Source: an uncultured Eubacteriales bacterium (lineage in GTDB: Bacteria > Bacillota > Clostridia > Oscillospirales > UBA644). From it: 23,172 bases of DNA. This document shows positions 1 through 6,011 of this stretch, one piece after another. The notes beneath the pieces are model-generated. The model saw nothing but the letters and a program-made list of their open reading frames with translations, was not told the origin of the DNA and searched no databases. The stretch is taken from NCBI GenBank assembly GCA_934481505.1, contig CAKSPP010000002.1:1-23172 (forward strand). The letters run 5' to 3'. The position numbers and the translations under genes are program-made. Position 1 is the stretch's first letter. Each line of letters starts with the position of its first letter.

Positions 1-858
1 CATTTCGGTAGCAACGACTCTGTCGCGTGCGGTCGGGATACCGCCTCTCTGAACGTGACCGAAAGTAGCTTCTCTCGATTCAACGCCTGTCGCTTCTTCA
101 ACTTTCTTTGCGAAGTCGGCGATGTTGTTTATTCCGATGCTTCTCAAATATTCAAGGTTCTTATTTGAGGGAACGTCAAAGAAACAGCCTTCCGAAACGG
201 CGACGATAAAGCTCGTTTTGCCGTAGCGCTTGCCTCTCTTGAAACGCTCGATAATGTCTCTTTCGAAATTAAATTCGACTTCGGGAACGACTGTTGTTGT
301 TGCTCCGGAAGCGATTGCCGCTTCGAGAGTTACCCAGCCTGCGTTTTTACCCATTATCTGAACGACGGAGCATCTGTCGTGGGATTCGCTTGTGTCGCGG
401 AGTTTGTCGATAAGCTCAACGCAGATATTAACCGCAGTGTCAAAACCGATGGTGTAATCGCTGCAAACAATGTCGTTATCTATCGTTCCGGGAAGAGCGA
501 CGCAGGGAACGCCGTGCAGGGTGAGGTCTCTTGCTCCTCTGAAAGAGCCGTCGCCGCCCATAACGACTATTCCGTCAATACCGAATTTCTTTGCGGTTTC
601 AACGGCTTTGAGAATTCCTGCTTCCTCTTTGAATTCGGGACATCTTGCGGTCTTCAAGAAAGTTCCGCCCGTGCCGATTTTATTTGAAACGGAAGTGTAG
701 TCAAGCTCGGTTATATGTCCGTTTATAAGACCCGTATAGCCTCTGTCTATACCGACTACGCGGAACCCCTCGTCGAGAGCGGTTCTTACTACCGCACGGA
801 CTGCGGCGTTCATGCCCTGGCTGTCTCCGCCGCTTGTGAGCACACCGATTGTTTTCAT
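1..858 (-). CDS. pfkA: ATP-dependent 6-phosphofructokinase, 3' end cut by window edge
   Basis: Phosphorylates fructose 6-phosphate to fructose 1,6-bisphosphate in cytosolic glycolysis. The first 286 codons are present; family members are about 320 residues, so roughly the last tenth lies outside the window. The N-terminus has the nucleotide-binding glycine motif GGDSQGMN (GGDAPGMN in many relatives). GGDGS falls at residues 101-105, and Gly104 is the residue that marks ATP-using rather than pyrophosphate-using enzymes. The catalytic TIDND lies at 125-129, with Asp127 as the expected base. HVQRGG near the cut end is the usual substrate-binding segment. The start at 858 is set by an AGAGAGG ribosome binding site about 8 nt upstream. 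The gene is divergent from the ylbJ-like gene and has its own promoter. The family assignment is firm. Confidence 0.96.
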   Translation of the reverse strand, partial: MKTIGVLTSGGDSQGMNAAVRAVVRTALDEGFRVVGIDRGYTGLINGHITELDYTSVSNKIGTGGTFLKTARCPEFKEEAGILKAVETAKKFGIDGIVVMGGDGSFRGARDLTLHGVPCVALPGTIDNDIVCSDYTIGFDTAVNICVELIDKLRDTSESHDRCSVVQIMGKNAGWVTLEAAIASGATTTVVPEVEFNFERDIIERFKRGKRYGKTSFIVAVSEGCFFDVPSNKNLEYLRSIGINNIADFAKKVEEATGVESREATFGHVQRGGIPTARDRVVATEM

Positions 859-905
859 TTTTCAATACCTCTCTTTTTTATTCGGGACCGCAAAGCGATC
901 CGTCA

Positions 906-936
906 GCATATTCAAAACTTTTTTACATTATACATT
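906..936 (+). promoter_or_regulatory. Candidate sigma-E (mother-cell) promoter of the ylbJ-like gene
   Basis: GCATATT at 906-912 matches the Bacillus sigma-E -35 consensus KMATATT. TATACATT at 929-936 matches the -10 consensus CATACAHT at all but the first base. The spacer is 16 nt, slightly longer than the usual 14-15. ylbJ belongs to the sigma-E regulon in Bacillus subtilis, which makes the match plausible. It lies on top of the pfkA -10 boxes on the opposite strand. AT-rich sequence can produce such matches by chance, so this is a candidate only. Confidence 0.35.
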
Positions 937-962
937 ATACAGTATGTTTCCCAAAAAAACAA
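934..962 (-). promoter_or_regulatory. Sigma-A promoter of pfkA
   Basis: On the minus strand TTGTTT (962-957) and a perfect TATAAT (939-934) are separated by exactly 17 nt. A second TATAAT follows immediately at 932-927, so two staggered start sites are possible. The resulting pfkA leader is about 70 nt. It contains a 7-bp stem with a TTT loop but no U-tract, so it does not look like an attenuator. Confidence 0.65.
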
Positions 963-981
963 GAGTTTTCGGTGAAAAAAT

Positions 982-1938
982 ATGAAATTTTCGGTTATTT
1001 CGGAAAAGAAAGGAAAAAGAGAGTTTTCTTTTCTTCCGCTTTTGGTTTCTCTCTCGGGATTTTTCGTTCTGCTGCTTTTTCCGAAAGAGGCGGCGGCTTC
1101 TGCAAAAAACGCGGTTTTTGTCTGTCTCGAAACGCTTATTCCGTCCCTTTTTCCGTTTTTCGTTTTCTCAAACATTGCAATCGCTTTCGGTTTTACGAAA
1201 GTCTGCGGAAAGCTTTTTTCTCGGATTGTCCGTTTTCTTTTCGGTACATCCGAAAAAACAGCCGCTCCTCTTGCTTTGGGTCTGCTTTCGGGCTTTCCCG
1301 TGGGGGCGTCTTCGGCGGAAAGGCTCTATCTAAACGGCGAAATTTCGAAAAGCGACTGCGAAAAGGCTTTGACTTTTTCGAATTCTCCCTCCGCGGGGTT
1401 TATCGTTACAGCGGTCGGCGTCGGCGTTTTCGGCAGCGTGTCGGTCGGCTGGCGGCTTTATGCCGCAGTTCTTTTATCGACATTTCTTTCGGCGGTTATT
1501 GTCTGCCGTCTTTTCGGCGGAGATCAGAAATTCTGCGATAAAAAACAGGAAAAAACCTCCCGAAAAGCTTTTCTTCCCGAATTTCTTTCCGCGGTGGTTT
1601 CGGCGGGAAAAAGCGTGCTTTCGGTCTCGGCTTTCGTCGTCTTTTTCTCGGTTGTCTGCGGCGTTATTTCCGCCGTTTTGCCGCTCGGTTATCCTTTTTC
1701 TTCGGCAATCCGCGGCTTCTTCGAAATTTCCGCAGGGGCGTCGTCTCTCCTGCCTATTTCAACAACCGAAAACCTTGCTTTTGCCGCTGCTTTGCTTTCG
1801 TGGTCGGGGCTTTCGGTTCATTTTCAGGTGCTTTCGCAGGTGATTTCTGCGGAAATTTCGCCTGTTCCGTACCTATTTTCGAAGCTTTTTTCTTCTCTTT
1901 TGGCTGCTGCGGCAATCTTTTTGTTTTCTCTTTTCTGA
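982..1938 (+). CDS. ylbJ: Sporulation integral membrane protein, YlbJ-like
   Basis: A 318-residue polytopic membrane protein of the nucleoside-recognition (Gate) type. Hydrophobic segments cover about 16-34, 45-70, 95-108, 140-178, 208-235, 262-290 and 300-318. Family marks are SGFPVGA at 103-109, the NSPSAGFI segment at 134-141, and WSGLSVHFQV near 274. In Bacillus subtilis YlbJ is made in the mother cell and is needed for full spore resistance; its substrate is not known. The ribosome binding site is weak (GGTGA at 971-975). No better start is visible, and the N-terminus before the first membrane segment is short and basic. The gene is followed by its own terminator. Other Gate proteins (spore maturation, nucleoside transport) are less likely because of the motif order. 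Confidence 0.8.
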   Translation: MKFSVISEKKGKREFSFLPLLVSLSGFFVLLLFPKEAAASAKNAVFVCLETLIPSLFPFFVFSNIAIAFGFTKVCGKLFSRIVRFLFGTSEKTAAPLALGLLSGFPVGASSAERLYLNGEISKSDCEKALTFSNSPSAGFIVTAVGVGVFGSVSVGWRLYAAVLLSTFLSAVIVCRLFGGDQKFCDKKQEKTSRKAFLPEFLSAVVSAGKSVLSVSAFVVFFSVVCGVISAVLPLGYPFSSAIRGFFEISAGASSLLPISTTENLAFAAALLSWSGLSVHFQVLSQVISAEISPVPYLFSKLFSSLLAAAAIFLFSLF

Positions 1939-1981
1939 ATTTTTTCGGGGCTGTCTTCCTATTTATATATAATATATACGG

Positions 1982-2015
1982 TCGGGGCGTTTTTATTAAA
2001 ATTGCCCCGATTTTT
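1982..2015 (+). terminator. Intrinsic terminator after the ylbJ-like gene
   Basis: TCGGGGC (1982-1988) pairs perfectly with GCCCCGA (2004-2010). The stem continues through an internal TTTT/AAAA pairing with a 3-nt loop, and TTTTT follows at 2011-2015. It starts 43 nt after the stop codon and insulates the S10 promoter from read-through. Confidence 0.85.
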
Positions 2016-2099
2016 CCTGTTTTTCTGCCTGTTTATGTGACAAAAAAACGAACTTTAATAAAAAACAGGCAAAAACAGGGGTTTGTGACAAAAAGTTCG
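2016..2099. repeat. Overlapping inverted and direct repeats upstream of the S10 promoter
   Basis: Three symmetric elements overlap here. An inverted repeat pairs CCTGTTTTT (2016-2024) plus GCCTGTTT (2027-2034) with AAACAGGC (2063-2070) plus AAAAACAGG (2071-2079). That is 17 bp with a 2-nt bulge and a 28-nt loop. TGTGACAAAAA occurs twice as a direct repeat (2036-2046 and 2084-2094), exactly 48 bp apart. CGAACTTT (2049-2056) is the reverse complement of AAAGTTCG (2092-2099). The block ends about 21 bp before the -35 box of the S10 promoter. It may be a protein-binding region, a second terminator for ylbJ, or both. No mobile-element features accompany it. Confidence 0.7.
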
Positions 2100-2120
2100 C
2101 ATTTGAAGGCTGAAAAACGC

Positions 2121-2149
2121 TTGAAATCCGCATTTTTGTGTGTTATAAT
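2121..2149 (+). promoter_or_regulatory. Sigma-A promoter of the S10-spc-alpha operon
   Basis: TTGAAA at 2121-2126 and TATAAT at 2144-2149 are 17 nt apart. TGT directly before the -10 gives an extended TGnTATAAT element. It is among the best promoter matches in the window and is correctly placed for the ribosomal operon. Transcription should start near 2156, leaving a leader of about 290 nt before rpsJ. Confidence 0.88.
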
Positions 2150-2155
2150 ATCCGA

Positions 2156-2446
2156 GCATGGCAAAATAATGCGTTGAAGTCGAAGGTTGCAGCGATTTTG
2201 CTGGTAATTTCGATGGAGCAGTATCCGATTTGAAATTGGATGATGCTGAATTTAGTCGGTGTAAGCACCCTGTGTTTACCGCCCGACACCCGTCATGTTC
2301 GGACTCTCAATATAATTGCGATCCGAATTTTTTACTGTCTGAAATGTGAAACGCACGGGTGAGTGTTCGGCAGTTCATCTCCATTTCGTTGATCGGCAGA
2401 GGGTGTTTTGACACCTTCCCCCAAATTGATGAAGGAGGCGAAAGCA
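2156..2446 (+). promoter_or_regulatory. Structured 5' leader of the S10 operon, with attenuator-like hairpin
   Basis: Between the promoter and rpsJ I see no credible ORF but several stems. ATCCGAT (2223-2229) pairs with ATTGGAT (2235-2241), extended by AGCA/TGCT (2217-2220, 2244-2247). GTAAGCAC (2261-2268) pairs with GTGTTTAC (2272-2279), enclosed by GTCGG/CCGAC (2255-2259, 2283-2287). A 12-bp imperfect hairpin (2298-2327) is followed by six T. A long-range pair CACCCGT/ACGGGTG (2287-2293, 2355-2361) encloses it. GAGGGTGT/ACACCTTC (2399-2406, 2411-2418) lies just before the rpsJ ribosome binding site. The layout fits a ribosomal-protein leader that controls the operon by attenuation, translation or both. 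Which protein binds cannot be read from the sequence; L4 does this job in Escherichia coli through a different RNA. Confidence 0.65.
2298..2333 (+). terminator. Candidate transcription attenuator in the S10 leader
   Basis: TTCGGA (2298-2303) pairs with TCCGAA (2322-2327). The stem continues TC/GA past a bulged C and ends in CAAT/ATTG around an ATA loop, giving 12 bp with one bulge and one mismatch. Six T (2328-2333) follow directly. The 3' arm CCGAA could instead pair with a second TTCGG at 2366-2370, a possible antiterminator. The stem is weaker than the terminators elsewhere in the window, as expected for a conditional one. Confidence 0.5.
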
Positions 2447-2755
2447 ATGGCTAACGAAAAAATGAGAATCCGTTTGAAGTCTTACGATCATAATCTTATC
2501 GACCAGGCGTCGGAGAAGATCGTTGACACAGCGAAGAGAATGGGTGCAAAGGTATCCGGTCCCGTACCCCTTCCCACCGACAGAGAGATTATCACAATCC
2601 TCAGAGCGGTTCATAAGTATAAGGACTCGAGAGAACAGTTCGAATACAGAACCCACAAGAGAGTTATCGATATTCTCAAACCGACAAAAAAAGTCGTCGA
2701 GGCTCTCATGGGAATTGAACTTCCCGCAGGCGTAGAAATCGAAATCAAACTCTAA
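2447..2755 (+). CDS. rpsJ: 30S ribosomal protein S10 (uS10)
   Basis: S10 sits in the head of the small subunit and, as NusE, also joins the NusB/NusG antitermination complex. The 102-residue product begins MANEKMRIRLKSYDHN and contains the usual VSGPVPLPT loop and the RTHKRVIDI segment. An in-frame TTG 39 nt upstream would add 13 residues. I rejected it because AAGGAGG at 2432-2438 lies 8 nt before the ATG at 2447 and the short form matches the family length. First gene of the S10 operon. It is followed by an unusually long gap before rplC. Confidence 0.97.
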   Translation: MANEKMRIRLKSYDHNLIDQASEKIVDTAKRMGAKVSGPVPLPTDREIITILRAVHKYKDSREQFEYRTHKRVIDILKPTKKVVEALMGIELPAGVEIEIKL

Positions 2756-2938
2756 TCTGAAAACCGCCATCGTTTCAGAGAAAAATCCTTAGCCCTAAAC
2801 GGCTCGGCAAGGTCGGTGTCTTTCACCGCCGAACTACTTCCGTTATCGGAAGCAAACGGACTCGGAGCTGTCCATGACCGAAAAGGTTATGCGGTCAAGT
2901 CGGGTTTCCCGACCAATAACCGAAAGGAGAAAATTCAG
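2756..2938 (+). promoter_or_regulatory. Hairpin-rich 183-nt gap between rpsJ and rplC
   Basis: Neighbouring gaps in this operon are about 0-30 nt, so this one stands out. Stems seen: TCTGAAA/TTTCAGA (2756-2762, 2773-2779); CGGTG/CACCG (2814-2818, 2824-2828); CTTCCG/CGGAAG with a TTAT loop (2837-2842, 2847-2852), flanked by CCGA/TCGG; GACCG/CGGTC (2876-2880, 2892-2896); and GTCGGG/CCCGAC with a TTT loop (2899-2904, 2908-2913), enclosed by GGTTAT/ATAACC just before the rplC ribosome binding site. No convincing promoter and no U-tract were found. An in-frame rplC extension through the region has a non-ribosomal composition and no family match. Likely an internal translation-control or RNA-processing element. 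Confidence 0.6.
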
Positions 2939-3565
2939 ATGAAAAAAGGAATTATCGGAAAAAAAGTCGGAATGACTCAGCTGTTTACCGAAAACGGCAA
3001 GATCGTTCCCGTAACCGTTCTTGAAGTCGGTCCCTGCACCGTCGTTCAGAAGAAGACAGTCGAAACCGACGGCTACGACGCCGTTCAGCTCGGTTTTGAC
3101 GATGTAAGAGAAAAGCTCGTCACAAAACCTCTCAAGGGCCATTTTGACAAGGCTCAGTCGGGCTACAAGAGATTTCTCAGAGAAATCCAGTTCGATAACG
3201 AACTCAATGTCGGCGATGTTGTAAAAGCCGACGTATTCGCGGCAGGCGACAAAGTCGATGTCACGGGTATTTCAAAAGGTAAAGGATATCAGGGCACTAT
3301 CAAACGTCTCGGTTTCCACAGACAGCCCACAACCCACGGTACTTCGGGTTACCACAGACACCAGGGTTCCATGGGTGCAAACACCGACCCCTCCAGAGTT
3401 ATGAAGGGCAAGGGTATGCCGGGTCACATGGGAAGCGAACAGGTTACCGTCCAGAATCTTGATATCGTAAAAGTTGATGCGGAAAATAATCTTATCGCCA
3501 TCAAAGGTGCGGTTCCCGGACCTAACGGCGGTCTTATAGTTGTTAAATCCGCTGTCAAGGCATAA
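2939..3565 (+). CDS. rplC: 50S ribosomal protein L3 (uL3)
   Basis: An early-assembling large-subunit protein that reaches toward the peptidyl-transferase centre. The 208-residue product begins MKKGIIGKKVGMTQLF. The central loop runs GFHRQPTTHGTSGYHRHQG and the later segment GKGMPGHMG, both typical of bacterial L3. The Gln after GFHR corresponds to the site methylated by PrmB in some bacteria. The reading frame is open to 2816, but the start at 2939 is chosen because AAAGGAG at 2923-2929 lies 9 nt upstream and all family similarity begins there. Follows the structured gap and is 17 nt from rplD. Confidence 0.97.
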   Translation: MKKGIIGKKVGMTQLFTENGKIVPVTVLEVGPCTVVQKKTVETDGYDAVQLGFDDVREKLVTKPLKGHFDKAQSGYKRFLREIQFDNELNVGDVVKADVFAAGDKVDVTGISKGKGYQGTIKRLGFHRQPTTHGTSGYHRHQGSMGANTDPSRVMKGKGMPGHMGSEQVTVQNLDIVKVDAENNLIAIKGAVPGPNGGLIVVKSAVKA

Positions 3566-3582
3566 GGAAGGAGGAAATCGTA

Positions 3583-4203
3583 ATGGAAGTCAAAGTATTC
3601 AATATGGAAGGCAAAGAAGTCGGCACCATGGAACTTAACGACGACATATTTGCAATCCCCGTAAACGTTTCTCTTATGCACGAAGCGGTAAAGAATTATC
3701 TTGCAAACCAGAGACAGGGCACTCAGTCCACCCTCACCCGTACAGAGGTCAGAGGCGGCGGAAGAAAGCCTTGGAGACAGAAGGGTACCGGACGTGCCCG
3801 TCAGGGTTCGACAAGATCTCCTCAGTGGACACACGGCGGCGTTGCTCTCGGCCCCAAGCCCAGAAGCTACCGTTACTCGATGAATAAGAAAGCAAAGAGA
3901 CTTGCTCTCAAATCCGCTTTCTCCGCAAAGGTTGCCGAAGGCAAATTCATCGTTATCGACAAACTCGAACTTGCAGAAATCAAAACAAAGGCAATGATCA
4001 AAGTTCTTGATAACCTCAATGTTACCGACAAAGCTCTTGTCGTTCTTGAAGGTGCAAACGCTCCCGTTGTCAAGAGCACAAAGAACATTCCCACGGCAAA
4101 GACCCTTTATGTAAACACCCTCAATGTCTATGAGATAATCAAACATGATACCTTCATAGCAACCAAAGAGGCTGTTAATAAGATCCAGGAGGTATACAGA
4201 TAA
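3583..4203 (+). CDS. rplD: 50S ribosomal protein L4 (uL4)
   Basis: Lines part of the peptide exit tunnel and, in Escherichia coli, represses its own S10 operon. The 206-residue product has the extended-loop sequence EVRGGGRKPWRQKGTGRARQG around residues 55-75, the most conserved part of L4. A basic segment follows, then the globular C-terminal half. A strong GAAGGAGG precedes the start. The stop TAA overlaps the rplW ATG by one base, so translation is probably coupled. Whether this L4 binds the leader described upstream is unknown, but it is the leading candidate by analogy. Confidence 0.97.
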   Translation: MEVKVFNMEGKEVGTMELNDDIFAIPVNVSLMHEAVKNYLANQRQGTQSTLTRTEVRGGGRKPWRQKGTGRARQGSTRSPQWTHGGVALGPKPRSYRYSMNKKAKRLALKSAFSAKVAEGKFIVIDKLELAEIKTKAMIKVLDNLNVTDKALVVLEGANAPVVKSTKNIPTAKTLYVNTLNVYEIIKHDTFIATKEAVNKIQEVYR

Positions 4204-4499
4204 TGAAATACGCTCAGGACATAATCTTGAAGCCGGTCATCACCGAACGCAGCATGGACCTCATCCGCGAGCAGCGTAAATATACCTTCAAGGTTGCTAA
4301 AGACGCAAACAAAATCGAAATAAAGAATGCTATCGAAGAAATATTCAAAGTCAAAGTAGCTGCCGTAAACGTCATGAGATACGACGGCAAGGAAAAGAGA
4401 ATGGGTCTCCACTCCGGAAACCGTCCTTCCTACAAGAAGGCAATCGTTTCTCTTACCGCTGACTCGAAGACTATCGAATTCTTCGACAATCTTATGTAA
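4203..4499 (+). CDS. rplW: 50S ribosomal protein L23 (uL23)
   Basis: Sits at the tunnel exit, where trigger factor and the signal recognition particle dock. The 98-residue product contains ILKPVITERSM near the N-terminus and a KRMGLHSGNRPSYKKAIVSL segment toward the C-terminus, both family signatures. AGGAGG at 4187-4192 lies within the end of rplD, 10 nt before the ATG. The one-base TAATG overlap with rplD implies coupled translation. Length is normal. Confidence 0.97.
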   Translation: MKYAQDIILKPVITERSMDLIREQRKYTFKVAKDANKIEIKNAIEEIFKVKVAAVNVMRYDGKEKRMGLHSGNRPSYKKAIVSLTADSKTIEFFDNLM

Positions 4500-4513
4500 A
4501 GGAGTGTTGAAAG

Positions 4514-5347
4514 ATGGGTATTAAATTTTACAAACCAACAACTCCCGGCAGAAGAGGAATGTCTGTTTCGACTTTCGAAGAAATCACGACTAACAAGCCG
4601 GAAAGATCCCTTCTCTCTTCTCTTAAAAAGAATTCCGGCCGTAACAGCTACGGCAGAATAACCGTTCGTCATCACGGCGGCGGAAACAGAAGAAAGTACA
4701 GAATCATCGACTTCAAGAGAAACAGAGTCGGAGACGCTGCTACCGTTATGACCGTTGAATACGATCCTAACAGAAGTGCTAACATCGCTCTCATTCAGTA
4801 CGCTGACGGCGAAAAGGCTTATATCCTTGCTCCCCAGAAGCTCAATGTAGGCGATACCGTTGTCGCAGGTCCCTCTGCCGACATCAAACCCGGCAACTGC
4901 CTCCCGATAGAAAACATCCCCGTCGGTACTATGATTCACAACATCGAAATGTACCCCGGCAAGGGCGGACAGCTTTCCCGTTCCGCAGGAACTTCCGCAC
5001 AGCTCATGGCTAAGGAAAACGGCTACGCTCAGGTAAGACTTCCTTCCGGCGAAGTTCGTATGATAGCTCTCAATTGCAGAGCGACCATCGGTGTAATCGG
5101 CAACGCTGACCACGAGAACGTAAAACTCGGTAAAGCGGGAAGAAAACGCCATATGGGTATCCGTCCTACCGTTCGCGGTTCCGTCATGAACCCCTGCGAT
5201 CACCCGCACGGCGGTGGTGAAGGTAAGTCTCCGATAGGAAGACCCGGACCTGTAACTCCTTGGGGTAAACCGGCTCTCGGTTACAAGACCCGTAAGAAGA
5301 AGAACAAGTCCAACAAATTTATCGTAAAACGCAGAAATGCTAAATAG
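4514..5347 (+). CDS. rplB: 50S ribosomal protein L2 (uL2)
   Basis: Needed for subunit joining and peptidyl-transferase activity. The 277-residue product begins MGIKFYKPTTPGRRGM. Visible landmarks are GRNSYGRITVRHHGGGNRRKYR, the SH3-like middle, GKAGRKRHMGIRPTVRGSVMNP and the HPHGGGEGKSPIGR loop, which carries the conserved histidine near the catalytic centre. AAAGGAG overlaps the rplW stop and lies 9 nt before the start. Full length, no anomalies. Confidence 0.98.
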   Translation: MGIKFYKPTTPGRRGMSVSTFEEITTNKPERSLLSSLKKNSGRNSYGRITVRHHGGGNRRKYRIIDFKRNRVGDAATVMTVEYDPNRSANIALIQYADGEKAYILAPQKLNVGDTVVAGPSADIKPGNCLPIENIPVGTMIHNIEMYPGKGGQLSRSAGTSAQLMAKENGYAQVRLPSGEVRMIALNCRATIGVIGNADHENVKLGKAGRKRHMGIRPTVRGSVMNPCDHPHGGGEGKSPIGRPGPVTPWGKPALGYKTRKKKNKSNKFIVKRRNAK

Positions 5348-5358
5348 GAGGTGCGAAT

Positions 5359-5640
5359 ATGGGAAGAAGTGTTAAAAAAGGTCCTTATGTGGAACTTTCT
5401 TTATACAAAAAAGTTCAGGATATGAACGCAAAAGGCGAAAAAAGAGTAGTTAAGACTTGGTCTCGTGCATCTACTATTTTCCCTGAATTCGTAGGTCATA
5501 CTTTCGCCGTTCACGACGGAAGAAAGCACGTTCCCGTTTATGTAACCGAAGATATGGTCGGTCATAAACTCGGCGAATTTGCTCCGACCCGCACATTCAA
5601 AGGTCATTCGGGTTCCAAAACCTCGAATACCGCGAAGTAG
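5359..5640 (+). CDS. rpsS: 30S ribosomal protein S19 (uS19)
   Basis: A small-subunit head protein that contacts the A-site tRNA region and pairs with S13. The 93-residue product starts MGRSVKKGPYVE and contains the signature VYVTEDMVGHKLGEFAPTRTF. AGGAGG overlaps the rplB stop codon and lies 8 nt before the ATG. Length matches the family. Gap to rplB is 11 nt. Confidence 0.97.
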   Translation: MGRSVKKGPYVELSLYKKVQDMNAKGEKRVVKTWSRASTIFPEFVGHTFAVHDGRKHVPVYVTEDMVGHKLGEFAPTRTFKGHSGSKTSNTAK

Positions 5641-5664
5641 TCGCATAGGAGGTAGAAACAGATT

Positions 5665-6000
5665 ATGGAAGCAAGAGCATATTTAAGAGGCCTTCGCATA
5701 ACCCCCAGAAAGGTAAAGATCGTTCTTGACCTTATCAGGAACAAGCCGGTCGGCACCGCAGTGGGTATTCTTATGAACACTCCGAAAGCGGCAAGCGAGC
5801 CTCTCCTCAAATTAGTCAAATCCGCTGCGGCAAACGCTGAAAACAACCACGGCATGGATCCTTCCAAGCTTTACGTTAAAGAATGCTTCGTAGGTCCCGC
5901 ACGCGTTATGAAGCGTATGATGCCCAGAGCACGCGGAAGTGCTGATGTTATATTGAAGAGATCGTCCAATATCACGATGGTCCTTGCAGAAAAAGAATAA
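5665..6000 (+). CDS. rplV: 50S ribosomal protein L22 (uL22)
   Basis: Its long beta-hairpin forms the tunnel constriction together with L4. The 111-residue product begins MEARAYLRGLRITPRKVKIV, and the hairpin region reads VGPARVMKRMMPRARGSAD (about 78-96), the place where macrolide-resistance changes occur in other bacteria. Nothing unusual is seen there. AGGAGG lies about 13 nt upstream, a little farther than in the neighbours. Length is normal. Confidence 0.97.
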   Translation: MEARAYLRGLRITPRKVKIVLDLIRNKPVGTAVGILMNTPKAASEPLLKLVKSAAANAENNHGMDPSKLYVKECFVGPARVMKRMMPRARGSADVILKRSSNITMVLAEKE

Positions 6001-6011
6001 GGAGGTTTATT

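Noticed and set aside
2408..2446. In-frame upstream TTG start for rpsJ, adding 13 residues.
   Set aside because: The extension covers the ribosome binding site AAGGAGG itself, and the short form matches S10 length and N-terminus.
2816..2938. N-terminal extension of rplC through the structured gap.
   Set aside because: L3 similarity begins at 2939, a good ribosome binding site lies just before it, and the extension would read through the hairpins.
4430..5209. Long antisense open frames under ribosomal genes, such as 4430-5209, 11638-12999 and 16905-17765 on the minus strand.
   Set aside because: They are shadows of strongly conserved genes, lack ribosome binding sites and have no recognisable protein features.
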